From Celerinatantimonas yamalensis (lineage in GTDB: Bacteria; Pseudomonadota; Gammaproteobacteria; Enterobacterales; Celerinatantimonadaceae), in NCBI RefSeq assembly GCF_046054155.1, contig NZ_JBEQCT010000002.1, positions 124,001 to 188,000 on the forward strand: 64,000 nucleotides of DNA, in the 5' to 3' direction. Position 1 is the stretch's first letter, and each line of letters starts with the position of its first letter. A model generated the notes under the pieces. It had not been told where the DNA came from. It worked only from the letters and a program-made list of their open reading frames with translations, and did not search any database. A program made the position numbers and the translations under genes. Below, piece after piece: positions 1 to 8,949 of this stretch.

Positions 1-1447
1 GCTCAAAATTAGCTCCCATATATTTAAAATGAGGACGAACCGCCAACGAAACTTGGTACCAACCTGGGTTGCCTTCAACATCCATCACTTCAATTTTAGC
101 GGCACGTAATGGACGACGACTACGTACATCTGCGGGTGGATTCTCTTGGTCAGCGACGTATTGTTTCAACCAAGTATTGAGTTCACGTTCAAGATCTTGA
201 CGTTCTTTCCAAGCACCAATCTGTTCACGCTGCAATACTTTAATGTAATGAGCTAACCGATTAATAATCATCATATAAGGTAGCTGGGTCCCCAACTTAT
301 AGTTAGTTTCAGCTTCCTTGCCCTCTTTAGTGTTCGGGAAAATCTTCGGTTTTTGCAATGAGTTAGCCGAAAAGAATGCCGCATTATCACTGCCTTTACG
401 CATCGTCAGCGCAATGAAACCTTCTTCAGCTAATTCAAATTCTTTGCGATCAGTGACTAAGACTTCGGTTGGGATCTTCGCTTGCAGTTCGCCCATCGAC
501 TCAAACAGATGCACTGGTAAGTCCTCTACCGCGCCACCACTTTGCGGACCGATGATATTCGGACACCAGCGATACTTGGCAAAACTATCTGTCAAGCGCG
601 TTGCAAAAGCGAAGGCTGTATTACCCCACAAATAGTGCTCATGAGAGGAATTCACATTTTCTTGATAACTAAATGTTCGCGTTGGATTTTCAATCGGGTC
701 ATAAGGCGTACGTAGTAAAAACCTCGGGGCGGTTAATCCTAAATAGCGCGCATCTTCAGATTCACGTAATGAGCGCCATTTAGTATATTTTGGACTTTCA
801 AAAATCGATTTTAAGTCTTTGATATTAGGTAACTCTTCAAATGAATCGATCCCAAAAAATGCAGGGCCGACACTCGAAATAAATGGCGCATGGGCCATGG
901 CACCAACGGCTCCCACATACTGTAATAATTTCATATCTGGGGAGGATGGCGAAAAAGCGTAGTTACCAATAATTGCACCAACAGGTTCTCCCCCAAATTG
1001 GCCGTAACCTGCTGAATAAACATGTTTATAAAAACCTGACTGAGCCGTTTCTGGTGCAAATTCGAAATCATCAAGCAACTCTTCTTTGGTTGCATGCAAT
1101 AGCTCAATCTTGTTGTTTTCTCGAAAATCAGTGCGATCAATAAATAACTTCAATCCTCGCCATGCTGATTCTAATTGCTGAATTTTCTGATCATGAAGAA
1201 TGGCATCCATTTGAGTGCTGATTTTTTTATCTAATTCCACCAGCATATTATCAACTAACGCTTTATTAACCGGCTGCGACGTTTGGCCGTTATCTAATAG
1301 TTGACTAATAAATGCAGCAACGCCTTTTTTGGCCACATCATAGCCATCATCACTGGGAGTCATCCGGGTTTGCGCCATAACTGCATCGAGTAAACCAATG
1401 CTATCGTCTGACTGCTGCTGAGTTGTTAATTGTTCCTGAGCTGACAT
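1..1447 (-). CDS. tssC: T6SS contractile sheath large subunit TssC (VipB), 3' end cut by window edge
   Basis: Large subunit of the type VI secretion sheath, which polymerises with TssB around the Hcp tube in the cytoplasm and contracts to fire it. About 482 codons are visible. The family is usually about 490-500 aa, so only the last dozen or so residues lie beyond position 1. The reading frame runs from ATG at 1447 through a typical TssC body (for example LESAWRGLK near residue 85 and a GEPVGAIIGNY stretch near residue 160) to FKYMGANFEL at the edge, which is the usual C-terminal region. It follows tssB with a 46-nt gap, so the two are probably cotranscribed. Identification rests on family resemblance of the whole sequence. 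Confidence 0.95.
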   Translation of the reverse strand, partial: MSAQEQLTTQQQSDDSIGLLDAVMAQTRMTPSDDGYDVAKKGVAAFISQLLDNGQTSQPVNKALVDNMLVELDKKISTQMDAILHDQKIQQLESAWRGLKLFIDRTDFRENNKIELLHATKEELLDDFEFAPETAQSGFYKHVYSAGYGQFGGEPVGAIIGNYAFSPSSPDMKLLQYVGAVGAMAHAPFISSVGPAFFGIDSFEELPNIKDLKSIFESPKYTKWRSLRESEDARYLGLTAPRFLLRTPYDPIENPTRTFSYQENVNSSHEHYLWGNTAFAFATRLTDSFAKYRWCPNIIGPQSGGAVEDLPVHLFESMGELQAKIPTEVLVTDRKEFELAEEGFIALTMRKGSDNAAFFSANSLQKPKIFPNTKEGKEAETNYKLGTQLPYMMIINRLAHYIKVLQREQIGAWKERQDLERELNTWLKQYVADQENPPADVRSRRPLRAAKIEVMDVEGNPGWYQVSLAVRPHFKYMGANFE

Positions 1448-1493
1448 AACCTATCCTTTACGTCTTTTAACTTATCAAATGATTCAACCAAGC

Positions 1494-1997
1494 CTACTCT
1501 TGCGAAGGCGCATCACCGAGAAGTTCTAATTCAGCTAGAAGCTTCTCACGCGATTCAGATGACTCAAGCAGAGTCTGGAGCTGTTTACGAAATTCGGGAA
1601 TGTTTCCAAGAGGTCCCTTTAACGCAACCAATGCTTCACGCAGTTCAATCAGTTTTTGCAATTCTGGCACTTGTTCGGCAATAGCATCTGGTGAAAAATC
1701 ACTAAGCGATTTAAAAGAAACAGAAATAGGCAACTCCTGACCGACTTCGTCAGTCAGCTGATTAGGCACGGATGTACTTACTTCCAGTTGACTGTCTCGC
1801 ATCACAGCTTCGAAGTTATTTTTATCAACCAAAATCGCTTTACGTTCTTCAATTGGGGTATCTTCAGCACGGCCTTTAAAATCACCAACAACAAGCGTTT
1901 TAAATGGAAGTTCAAGCTCCGCTTGTGCATCACCAACGGCTGGAACATACTTAATATTGATACGCTCCTTGGGAGCAACACTTCCTTCTTTAGACAT
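1494..1997 (-). CDS. tssB: T6SS contractile sheath small subunit TssB (VipA)
   Basis: Small subunit of the T6SS sheath, 167 aa, normal length for the family. The N-terminal part carries the typical ELPFKTLVVGDFKGR segment (residues about 29-43), and the C-terminal half is helical and leucine-rich, as expected for the part that intertwines with TssC. The start at 1997 is preceded by CGGAGAAATT, a good ribosome binding site. It is the first visible gene of a T6SS operon reading leftwards. No other T6SS gene lies to its right, so the rest of the cluster, if present, continues beyond position 1. Confidence 0.95.
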   Translation of the reverse strand: MSKEGSVAPKERINIKYVPAVGDAQAELELPFKTLVVGDFKGRAEDTPIEERKAILVDKNNFEAVMRDSQLEVSTSVPNQLTDEVGQELPISVSFKSLSDFSPDAIAEQVPELQKLIELREALVALKGPLGNIPEFRKQLQTLLESSESREKLLAELELLGDAPSQE

Positions 1998-2714
1998 AAT
2001 TTCTCCGATATATCAATAAGATAAATTTTTTTAATTTTTTATAGTTGACCACACTCAGTTAATTTTTATTAACTCCTATTGCTACAGGCACAATAAGCCT
2101 TACCCCAAAAGTGGATAATTGAATGCAACTGATTGATTTTCCTATTTACAGCAATCAAACAACTAAAAGCGACGTAAATTATTAAAAAATAACTACTAAT
2201 ATTAATATTTTTAGTTTATGAATATTAATATTAGTAAAATTATCGGGTAAATTAAGTCATTTATTAAAGACGATGTCAATATTTTTAATAACAACAAGCT
2301 TACATTCTAAACACTAGCCATCGCTGTGTTAAATCATATTTTTTGGGTTTTACGTTATGGGTTTGTATATAAAATAGTCACTTGTGAGATATATCTCACA
2401 ATATTAATGGGTGATTTATTATAAGTTTCATTGCAATTTATTATAAAAAACAACAATAAGCATATTCTTTGAACAGATATATTTATCAATTCGTTAAAAA
2501 TAAGTTTGATGATTACAAAAATCACTAACGAACCACTCTTTGAGTCGAATTAATCAACTCATTATTGCGCAGGATGTCAGGATAAAAAATAAACAACAAC
2601 TAAATGCTAGAAAGACACTTGCGCATCAGCTGATCCACAGAATATAATGATTCGTTTATAATGAAGGGCATAATCACAACAGCTTGCCTGCTGAGTTTAG
2701 ACTATCTGATCAAA
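1998..2714. other. AT-rich intergenic region upstream of tssB
   Basis: About 700 bases of AT-rich sequence without a convincing gene. It must hold the promoter for the T6SS operon. A small inverted repeat (AGTTAA/TTAACT) lies at about 2056-2073 in the probable tssB leader. I saw no clear sigma-54 element. The only strong structure is the palindrome at 2382-2401, listed separately. Confidence 0.5.
2382..2401. promoter_or_regulatory. Perfect 20-bp palindrome upstream of the T6SS genes
   Basis: TTGTGAGATATATCTCACAA is a perfect 10+10 palindrome. The TGTGA and TCACA arms look CRP-like, but they are separated by 8 bases rather than the canonical 6, so it may belong to another regulator. It lies about 385 bases upstream of tssB. 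Confidence 0.4.
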
Positions 2715-2911
2715 CTATTTTTTGGTCAATATAACACCGGCTATGATCACCGACAGACCAACCATCCGTGCAACGATTCAACAATGGCGTAGGGGACGAA
2801 CTGGTAGGTCAATATAAGATAATTGTCTCTATGCTGGATAAAACAGCTCTCGATTTTGACTCAGTAGCATTAAATCTGGCTAGCCATTCTATCCAATCTG
2901 CTGGAATTACT
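2715..2911 (-). pseudogene. Possible relic of an EamA/DMT-family transporter C-terminus
   Basis: Directly downstream of the LacI-type gene, two short open stretches in different frames resemble the end of a drug/metabolite transporter. The first contains SRAVLSSIETIILY, which recalls the 'ssiEP' segment of EamA proteins. The second contains GLSVIIAGVILTKK followed by a stop, which recalls the family's final membrane helix. A frameshift and an internal stop separate them. This is pattern recognition on short pieces, so the call is weak. Confidence 0.25.
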
Positions 2912-3868
2912 TCAGCGGTGGTTTGCTGTACGAACAGAATCCCGAATCACTAAATTGCCGCGTAATAGAGTTTGAGGGCTACGGGTTTGCTTATGCAACA
3001 GCTGCGCTAATCGATCGAGTACCGCATCCAGCAGCGAGTCGATTGGATAATGGATACACGTTAACGGCGGACAAAGCTGCACAGCAAGAGGCGAGTCTTC
3101 TAAGCTCATTAAGGAAACTTCTTGAGGGACAGTAATGTTAAATTCACGCAAAAGACGGATAGCCGTTGCCGCATCACTATCGCGGCGCACTAACAGCGCT
3201 GAAAATGGTAGGTAACGATTTAAAAGCTCAAGCAATGATTGCTCTGAGTCGTGCGGTCCATTCACAACTAACTGACGATTAAACGGCAACGACTGGTTTT
3301 GTAATGCTTGTCGATATCCATCTAACAAGGCATCTCTAATTTTCGGCTCATCATCATCTAGCCAAATCGCAATTTGGCGATGCCCTTGACTAAGCAGATA
3401 GCGAACGGCACTTTCACAAGCGAACGGATAATCATAATGAATCGCCTGCTCGCCCATCCCTATTTGAATAACCCGATCATGCGTCGAGAGATCGTCATCC
3501 ACGCCGAGTACTATTGTGGCAACTGGATTAAACTGGCTGAGTCGTTGCAACTGCTCATCTATTTGTGCTGAACTCGCCACAAATCCCAACGTCATCTCTA
3601 ACCCTTGTGCTTGAATTCCTCGGGCGAGCTGCGGCAGGTGAGCAGATAAACGGTTTACATCCGCTTCTCGCAATACAACCGCCACTTGGTTGGAATATTC
3701 ATTGGCCAAACTTTGAGCAAATATATTTGGCCGATAATTAAGCGTCTCCACCGCTTTTAACACAGCTTCGCGACTCTCTTGTCGAACCCCTCGGTTCCCC
3801 GTCAACACACGTGACACTGTCGCTTTGGAGACATTCGCTAAACGCGAAACATCAGTGATAGTAGCCAT
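2912..3868 (-). CDS. LacI-family transcriptional regulator of the adjacent PTS operon
   Basis: Repressor-type DNA-binding protein of 318 aa. The N-terminus (MATITDVSRLANVSKATVSR) is a textbook LacI helix-turn-helix. It is followed by the hinge helix region and a periplasmic-binding-protein-like sensor domain (about residues 60-318). I chose the ATG at 3868 because it begins exactly at the HTH and is preceded by GAAGAGG; an upstream in-frame extension has no such support. It is the last gene of the IIB-IIC-GH1-IIA series, 117 nt after the IIA gene, and probably controls it. A likely target is the GGAAACC/GGTTTCC palindrome near 7462. The sugar inducer cannot be told from the sequence. Confidence 0.9.
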   Translation of the reverse strand: MATITDVSRLANVSKATVSRVLTGNRGVRQESREAVLKAVETLNYRPNIFAQSLANEYSNQVAVVLREADVNRLSAHLPQLARGIQAQGLEMTLGFVASSAQIDEQLQRLSQFNPVATIVLGVDDDLSTHDRVIQIGMGEQAIHYDYPFACESAVRYLLSQGHRQIAIWLDDDEPKIRDALLDGYRQALQNQSLPFNRQLVVNGPHDSEQSLLELLNRYLPFSALLVRRDSDAATAIRLLREFNITVPQEVSLMSLEDSPLAVQLCPPLTCIHYPIDSLLDAVLDRLAQLLHKQTRSPQTLLRGNLVIRDSVRTANHR

Positions 3869-3985
3869 GACAACATTAACCTCTTCAATCAGTGATTCAT
3901 CATAGCATAAGTTTTTTAGTCGATGCGCGACGCCCACCAAGTTATTGACACATAATTGGCCACCAACTTAGGGGCGTCCAGCAAT

Positions 3986-4309
3986 TTAGTTCAACCGTCG
4001 ATACAATTGAATCAGCTCACTGATGAGCTCACCGGCCAACATTGCCGTCATGATATGATCTTGCGCATGCACCATAATCAGTGTCATGGTTACTTTGCCT
4101 TCACCTTGATCATCACCAATAAGTCTTGTTTGTGCTTGGTGAGCTTGCTTAATGAAACTTTGCGCCTCTTTGACTTTAGCTTCAGCTGACTCAAATTGCC
4201 CCTGTTTGGCAAGGTTTAATCCCTCAAAATAAAGGCTACGAGCCTGCCCTGCATTGACAATCAGATCCATCACCAACTGTTCTTCGTCGACCAATATTGG
4301 GTCACTCAT
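3986..4309 (-). CDS. PTS lactose/cellobiose-family EIIA component
   Basis: Cytoplasmic phosphocarrier that passes phosphate from HPr to EIIB. It has 107 aa, all-helical and normal for the PTS_IIA (lactose/cellobiose) family. The motif MVHAQDHIMTAMLA contains the conserved histidine region used for phosphorylation in LacF/ChbA-type proteins. The ATG at 4309 follows AAGGAGATAGCG, an excellent ribosome binding site, so I prefer it to an ATG 27 nt upstream. It overlaps the end of the GH1 gene by 8 nt, implying translational coupling. Together with the IIB and IIC genes upstream it completes one PTS permease. Confidence 0.92.
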   Translation of the reverse strand: MSDPILVDEEQLVMDLIVNAGQARSLYFEGLNLAKQGQFESAEAKVKEAQSFIKQAHQAQTRLIGDDQGEGKVTMTLIMVHAQDHIMTAMLAGELISELIQLYRRLN

Positions 4310-5702
4310 CGCTATCTCCTTCAAATCCGTGTTCACTGGCTACCTTAGCAATCCACTGACCACTCTTTTTAATTGTGCGTTGCTGAGTTTTCAGATCAAG
4401 CGCGATGAAGCCATAGCGATTTTTATAAGCATTCGCCCAAGACCAACAATCGATAAAGGTCCAAAGATGGTAGCCTAGGCAGTTTGCTCCCTCTTGAATG
4501 GCGCGATGCACCCAGATAAGGTGTTCACGAACAAAATCAATTCGATAATCATCTTGCACCACCCCATCTTGAATAAAACGATCTTCGCCCTCGACACCCA
4601 TCCCATTTTCAGAGACATAACAAGGAATGTTGCCGTAATTATCTTTCAAGTTGATTAAGATATCGTAGATCCCTTTTTCATAGATCTCCCAACCACGATG
4701 CCGATTCATTTTTCGTCCGGGCATCTCGTAGGCGTCAAAAAACCATTCAGGCATCATCGGCCCATCTGGATTTATGGCATTAAGGCGTGCTTTAACGCGC
4801 CGAGGCTGATAGTAGTTCACCCCGAGCACATCGACCTTACCAGCCTGCAAGATTGCGCCATCACCATCTTGCCTGTGTGGTGCGACACTGTAATCAGCCA
4901 TTAATTGCGCTAATTCCTTTGGATAGACGCCCAAAACAGCTGGATCTAAAAAGCTACGGTTAAACAAAAGATCAGCCATGCGAGCCGCTTTTTGGTCAGC
5001 CGGATGCTCAGAGCGAGGATAGGATGGTGTTAAATTTAAGATGATCCCAATTTGCCCATCTAAGCCACTATCGCGATAACAAGCCACCGCTTGAGCATGC
5101 GCAAGCATGGTATGATAGGCCACCTGAACGGCCCGCCTAAAATCGACAACATTCGGGTAATGCGCATCATAAAGATAACCCTGCTCAACTGGCACAATCG
5201 GCTCGTTGAAGGTAAACCAAAGGTGCACATCTTGACCAAACAATTCAAAACAGGTTTTGGCATATTGCACGTAAGCATCAACGACTTCGCGATTTTCCCA
5301 GCCCCCTTTTTGTTGCATCGCCAGTGGCATATCAAAGTGGAACAGGCAGATGAATGGTTCAATTTCTGCTTTTTTAAGCTCGGCAATCATATTGCGATAA
5401 AAGCTTACAGCTTTAGGGTTCACTGCACCGGTGCCATCTGGAATCAATCGAGACCAAGAGATTGAGGTTCGAAAGCTGTTATGGCCGAGTTGTTTCATCA
5501 GCTTAATATCACTTTGAAAGTGATCATAAAAGGTCGAAGTGTCCTCAGGCCCGACTTCATCGAAAAACCGCGAAGGGGATTGTTCAAACCAGTGGTCCCA
5601 AATACTTTTTGCCTTCCCATCCCGCTGGCTTGCCCCTTCACTTTGAGCCGCTGATGAGGCACTTCCCCACCAAAAATCAGTGGGGAATTGATAAAAATTC
5701 AT
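4302..5702 (-). CDS. Glycoside hydrolase family 1, 6-phospho-beta-glucosidase
   Basis: Cytoplasmic enzyme that hydrolyses the 6-phospho-beta-glycoside delivered by the PTS. It has 466 aa, typical for GH1. The acid/base glutamate sits in FTFNEPIVP (about residue 170) and the nucleophile in YVSENGMG (about residue 365). The early FPTDFWWGSASSAAQSEG segment is the standard GH1 start. AAGGAAAGTACT precedes the ATG. It lies between IIC (16-nt gap) and IIA (8-nt overlap). The neighbouring PTS supports activity on a 6-phospho sugar. The exact aglycone or disaccharide (cellobiose, a chitobiose analogue, an aryl glucoside) is unknown. Confidence 0.9.
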   Translation of the reverse strand: MNFYQFPTDFWWGSASSAAQSEGASQRDGKAKSIWDHWFEQSPSRFFDEVGPEDTSTFYDHFQSDIKLMKQLGHNSFRTSISWSRLIPDGTGAVNPKAVSFYRNMIAELKKAEIEPFICLFHFDMPLAMQQKGGWENREVVDAYVQYAKTCFELFGQDVHLWFTFNEPIVPVEQGYLYDAHYPNVVDFRRAVQVAYHTMLAHAQAVACYRDSGLDGQIGIILNLTPSYPRSEHPADQKAARMADLLFNRSFLDPAVLGVYPKELAQLMADYSVAPHRQDGDGAILQAGKVDVLGVNYYQPRRVKARLNAINPDGPMMPEWFFDAYEMPGRKMNRHRGWEIYEKGIYDILINLKDNYGNIPCYVSENGMGVEGEDRFIQDGVVQDDYRIDFVREHLIWVHRAIQEGANCLGYHLWTFIDCWSWANAYKNRYGFIALDLKTQQRTIKKSGQWIAKVASEHGFEGDSDE

Positions 5703-5717
5703 AGTACTTTCCTTAAG

Positions 5718-7073
5718 TTAAATTGTAGCGGGTTTACCTGAATGACGAGGGCTTTCTGAGCTTTTTTTAGCCGCTTGTTGTTCCGCTAATCTTACTGCTT
5801 CTTGGTCCAATAACTGTTTTTCATACGCTTTGAGAAATGGCCAATACATGAGTCCCGCAGTGAACATGCAGAAAAAGCACATAAATACGGGCGTGATGGC
5901 CCAGTTCGTCGCCCATGAAGCGCCAATGGGAGCTGGTGTAGTCCACGCCGTTAATGAAACGACTCGAGGAACTAAATTAATGGACGTAGCCACATACGCA
6001 ATCACTGCATTGATCATTGGAATAAAGACAAATGGTAAGAAGAATATAGGGTTCATAACGATCGGCGCACCAAATAAAATAGGTTCATTGATGTTAAACA
6101 TCCCAGGGATAACCCCCAATTTACCGATTGTACGTAGGTGTGCTTCTCTGCTGCGAATCAACAAGAATGCGAGTGGTAACGTCGACCCCACCCCACCAAT
6201 GAGTAGATAGTGATCCCAAAATCCTTGCGTATAGATATGTGGAATCGCTGCTCCAGCAGCTAATGCCACCTGGTTAGCCGATAGGTTGGCCATCCAAAAT
6301 GGGTTCATGATCCCAGTCACAATCAATGAGCCGTGAACCCCAGCAAACCACAAAATTTGACAGATAAATACCGATAACAATATCGCTGGCAAAGTATCTG
6401 ATGCAGAGACTAATGGTTTTAGCGCTGACATAATCGCTTCCGGCAAAATCATCCCGGTAGTGCTCTGTAAAATGAGGTTAAGCGGATAGAGGGTAAAGAT
6501 AACAGCAAGTACAGGAATCAATATTTCAAAAGAGCGTGAGACTCCTGGGGGCACTTGCTCAGGTAACCGGATGGTCACATGGTGTCGTTTTAAAAAGGCA
6601 TACACTTCGGTGGCATAAATAGCCACAATCAGTGCGGTAAAGATCCCTTGTCCGGCCATATATTGGGTTGATATTTGCCCATCTTTATAAGGCGCGGCAA
6701 CCAATAAAAATGACATCAACGACAATAAACCTGTCGTGACAGGATCTAACTTATAGTGACGGGCCAAACTCGATGCGACCCCCACCGAAATGAATAAGGT
6801 CATTACCCCCATGCTTAAATTAAAAGGTAACATCAACATATCGCGATGGCGCGCTGAAAAGCTTAACCATGCTTGCGCAAATCCCCAGGTCGTTTCCTTA
6901 GAAAATGGCGGGAAAATAAACACCAACATAAAAGAACCGACGATCATAAACGGCAATGCGGCAATAAACCCATCACGAATCGAAATCACATACCTTTGCT
7001 GGCCAATTTTGCCAGCGATCGGGGTCAAGTGCTCTTCAATGACCACCGCCATTTTATCCATAAAATTACTCAT
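5718..7073 (-). CDS. PTS lactose/cellobiose-family EIIC permease
   Basis: Membrane channel subunit of the cellobiose-type PTS, 451 aa with about ten hydrophobic helices. It carries the conserved GVIPGMFNINEPILFGAPIV region (about residues 330-350), in which the NEP glutamate takes part in sugar binding in the ChbC family. The start at 7073 is preceded by GGGAGGCAGAC, better than an upstream in-frame alternative. It follows the IIB gene by 16 nt. A clear paralogue (7645-8949) is encoded divergently; the two share the NINEPILFG block and most of their length. Confidence 0.93.
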   Translation of the reverse strand: MSNFMDKMAVVIEEHLTPIAGKIGQQRYVISIRDGFIAALPFMIVGSFMLVFIFPPFSKETTWGFAQAWLSFSARHRDMLMLPFNLSMGVMTLFISVGVASSLARHYKLDPVTTGLLSLMSFLLVAAPYKDGQISTQYMAGQGIFTALIVAIYATEVYAFLKRHHVTIRLPEQVPPGVSRSFEILIPVLAVIFTLYPLNLILQSTTGMILPEAIMSALKPLVSASDTLPAILLSVFICQILWFAGVHGSLIVTGIMNPFWMANLSANQVALAAGAAIPHIYTQGFWDHYLLIGGVGSTLPLAFLLIRSREAHLRTIGKLGVIPGMFNINEPILFGAPIVMNPIFFLPFVFIPMINAVIAYVATSINLVPRVVSLTAWTTPAPIGASWATNWAITPVFMCFFCMFTAGLMYWPFLKAYEKQLLDQEAVRLAEQQAAKKSSESPRHSGKPATI

Positions 7074-7089
7074 GTCTGCCTCCCTATGC

Positions 7090-7404
7090 TTACGCCGCAG
7101 TTTCAATCATTGCTAAAGCCTGCTCAAGCACATTATTGCCATTTTGCATGCCATAATCGGATAACCCGATCACTGCCACTGGCACATCGTATTCTTGTGC
7201 TTTTTGGCTAAGATCGGGCAACATATACTTCACTTGTGGCCCAAGTAACACCACTTGATAATTACCGACTTGCTCATCAAATTCACTCACGCTGTAAGCT
7301 TCAATTTGCACATCTAAATCGCGCTCAGCCGCAGCTGCTTTCATTTTGTTCACTAACAAGCTGGTTGACATTCCTGCAGAACAACACAACATAATTTGGT
7401 ACAT
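7090..7404 (-). CDS. PTS lactose/cellobiose-family EIIB component
   Basis: Cytoplasmic phosphocarrier of 104 aa, first gene of the operon. MLCCSAGMSTSLLVNKM contains the phosphorylated cysteine (Cys8, in the CSAGMSTS loop) characteristic of the PTS_IIB lactose/cellobiose family. The GPQVKYMLPDL segment is also typical. A strong ribosome binding site (CAGGAGTACGTT) precedes the ATG. The operon IIB-IIC-GH1-IIA-LacI reads leftwards from a promoter in the 240-bp divergent region that contains a LacI-type operator. Confidence 0.93.
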   Translation of the reverse strand: MYQIMLCCSAGMSTSLLVNKMKAAAAERDLDVQIEAYSVSEFDEQVGNYQVVLLGPQVKYMLPDLSQKAQEYDVPVAVIGLSDYGMQNGNNVLEQALAMIETAA

Positions 7405-7461
7405 AACGTACTCCTGATAAATCTACTCGACTTAGTTAAGATAGGACCTTTGGCAACAAAC

Positions 7462-7485
7462 GGAAACCGGTTTCCAAAGGTTTCC
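7462..7485. promoter_or_regulatory. LacI-type operator in the divergent PTS promoter region
   Basis: GGAAACCGGTTTCC (7462-7475) is a perfect 14-bp palindrome with a central CG, the form typical of LacI/GalR-family operators. A further half-site GGTTTCC follows at 7479-7485. It lies 58 bp upstream of the IIB start codon, where a repressor could block the leftward operon promoter. The LacI-type gene at 2912-3868 is the obvious candidate ligand. A weak CRP-like half-site (TGTGATCGGTGATCG) occurs nearby at about 7536. Confidence 0.6.
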
Positions 7486-7591
7486 ATTCAATTTGTGCCA
7501 ATGATCACGTGATTAATTGGTCTCATTGATATAAATGTGATCGGTGATCGATAACGCATATCCACTACAACCAATTGGAGGCGAATCAGTC

Positions 7592-7648
7592 ATGATGGGC
7601 GGGTATATCGTTGAACTACTGCTAAAAGAGGCTCCAGAATCTCTATGA
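7592..7648 (+). CDS. 18-codon leader peptide coupled to the orphan PTS EIIC
   Basis: A short reading frame (MMGGYIVELLLKEAPESL) with a strong Shine-Dalgarno sequence, TTGGAGGCGAATCAGTC, before its ATG. Its TGA overlaps the ATG of the IIC gene in an ATGA arrangement (7645-7648). The IIC start itself has a much weaker binding site, so ribosomes finishing the leader probably reinitiate on IIC. It may be a regulatory leader or the residue of an upstream gene. Function unknown. Confidence 0.5.
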   Translation: MMGGYIVELLLKEAPESL

Positions 7649-8949
7649 ATGAGACGTGGCTCAAGCTATTTGCTAACATAATCGAAGAATATATCTCTCC
7701 GATTGCTCGTTTGTTATCACAGAGCAAACACATTACTGCCATGCGAGATAGCTTTCAGTTGTCAATGCCATTTATTATCGTGGGTAGTCTTTTCGTTCCT
7801 TTGCTTTATCCCCCAGCCACCGCTCACTCAGCAAGTACTTGGATGCAAGGTTGGTTTCATTTTTCTGAACACTATCGGCCCTATTTACTACCGCCTTATC
7901 AAATTACTTCAGGAGTGATTAGCCTTACCATTACCTTTGGCGCTTCCGTTAGCTTGGCAAAACAATATCAAATGCCACAGCGACTCTGCGGACTAACCAG
8001 CTGCATGGCATTTTTATTGTTAATTGGCTTATTTAGTCACCCTGCTGAGGCATACCACTATTTGGGATCAACGGGCATATTTACTGCCTTGTTTGCCAGT
8101 TTTTACGCGGTTGAGGTGATTCGCTTATTTAATCACATGCATTGGGTGATCCAACTGCCACAAGAGGTCCCTCTCATTACTCAAAAGGGGTTTGCACTAA
8201 TTACACCATTGCTAGCCATTTTGTTGTCATTGACATGCTTTAATGTCTTTTTGGATGAGCACTGGGGCGTGTTATTACCTCATTTGATAGAGATGATCTT
8301 CCAGCCACTAGTGATCGCCTCAGATTCACTACCAGCGGTGATCATTTCGTTGTTAGTGTGTAGTCTGTTGTGGTTTATTGGTATTCACGGCTCATTGCTG
8401 GTTACTGGGATCATGAATCCTTTCTGGATGACTAATTTATTCACCAATCAAGCCGCTTTAGCAGCAGGACAGGCACCGCCCCATATATTTTTACAAGGAT
8501 TTTGGGACTACTACTTACTCATCGGTGGTGTGGGCTCCACCTTACCGTTGATTTTCATGGCAATGTGCAGCTCGTCAAGGCAACTGCGCTCAATCGGTAA
8601 ATTGGGGGTGATCCCTTCGCTATTTAACATTAACGAACCCATTTTATTTGGTTTTCCAATTATCATGAACCCGCTATTTTTTATCCCATTTATGGCCGTT
8701 CCAGTGATCAATGCTTGCATTGCATGGTATTTAACCAAAATTGCCTGGCTCGATCGTTTTATCGCTATGTTACCGTGGTCAATGCCATCACCGATTGGGG
8801 CTGCTTGGGCCGCCAACGGCAGCATTAATAATGCGTGTATGAGTTTATTAGCGATCACGCTATCTTGGGTGATCTATCGCCCCTTTTTCAAAGTACATGA
8901 AAAAATGTTACTCGAACAAGAACGTCAACGCACTACACCGATAATATAA
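7645..8949 (+). CDS. Orphan PTS lactose/cellobiose-family EIIC permease
   Basis: Membrane protein of 434 aa with about ten hydrophobic helices, closely parallel to the IIC at 5718-7073. It has the same IPSLFNINEPILFGFPI block (about residues 325-342), MRDSFQLSMPFIIVGS near the N-terminus and a similar C-terminal tail. No IIA or IIB gene accompanies it, so it probably borrows the phosphocarriers of the divergent operon. Sharing the LacI-type operator region suggests co-regulation. It could import a different sugar through the same phosphorylation chain, or act as a sensor, but neither can be read from sequence. It starts within the ATGA overlap with the leader peptide. Confidence 0.88.
   Translation: MNETWLKLFANIIEEYISPIARLLSQSKHITAMRDSFQLSMPFIIVGSLFVPLLYPPATAHSASTWMQGWFHFSEHYRPYLLPPYQITSGVISLTITFGASVSLAKQYQMPQRLCGLTSCMAFLLLIGLFSHPAEAYHYLGSTGIFTALFASFYAVEVIRLFNHMHWVIQLPQEVPLITQKGFALITPLLAILLSLTCFNVFLDEHWGVLLPHLIEMIFQPLVIASDSLPAVIISLLVCSLLWFIGIHGSLLVTGIMNPFWMTNLFTNQAALAAGQAPPHIFLQGFWDYYLLIGGVGSTLPLIFMAMCSSSRQLRSIGKLGVIPSLFNINEPILFGFPIIMNPLFFIPFMAVPVINACIAWYLTKIAWLDRFIAMLPWSMPSPIGAAWAANGSINNACMSLLAITLSWVIYRPFFKVHEKMLLEQERQRTTPII

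Noticed and set aside
318..635. Plus-strand 105-codon frame opposite tssC
   Set aside because: It lies wholly within the antisense of a well-conserved gene and has no ribosome binding site or family resemblance.
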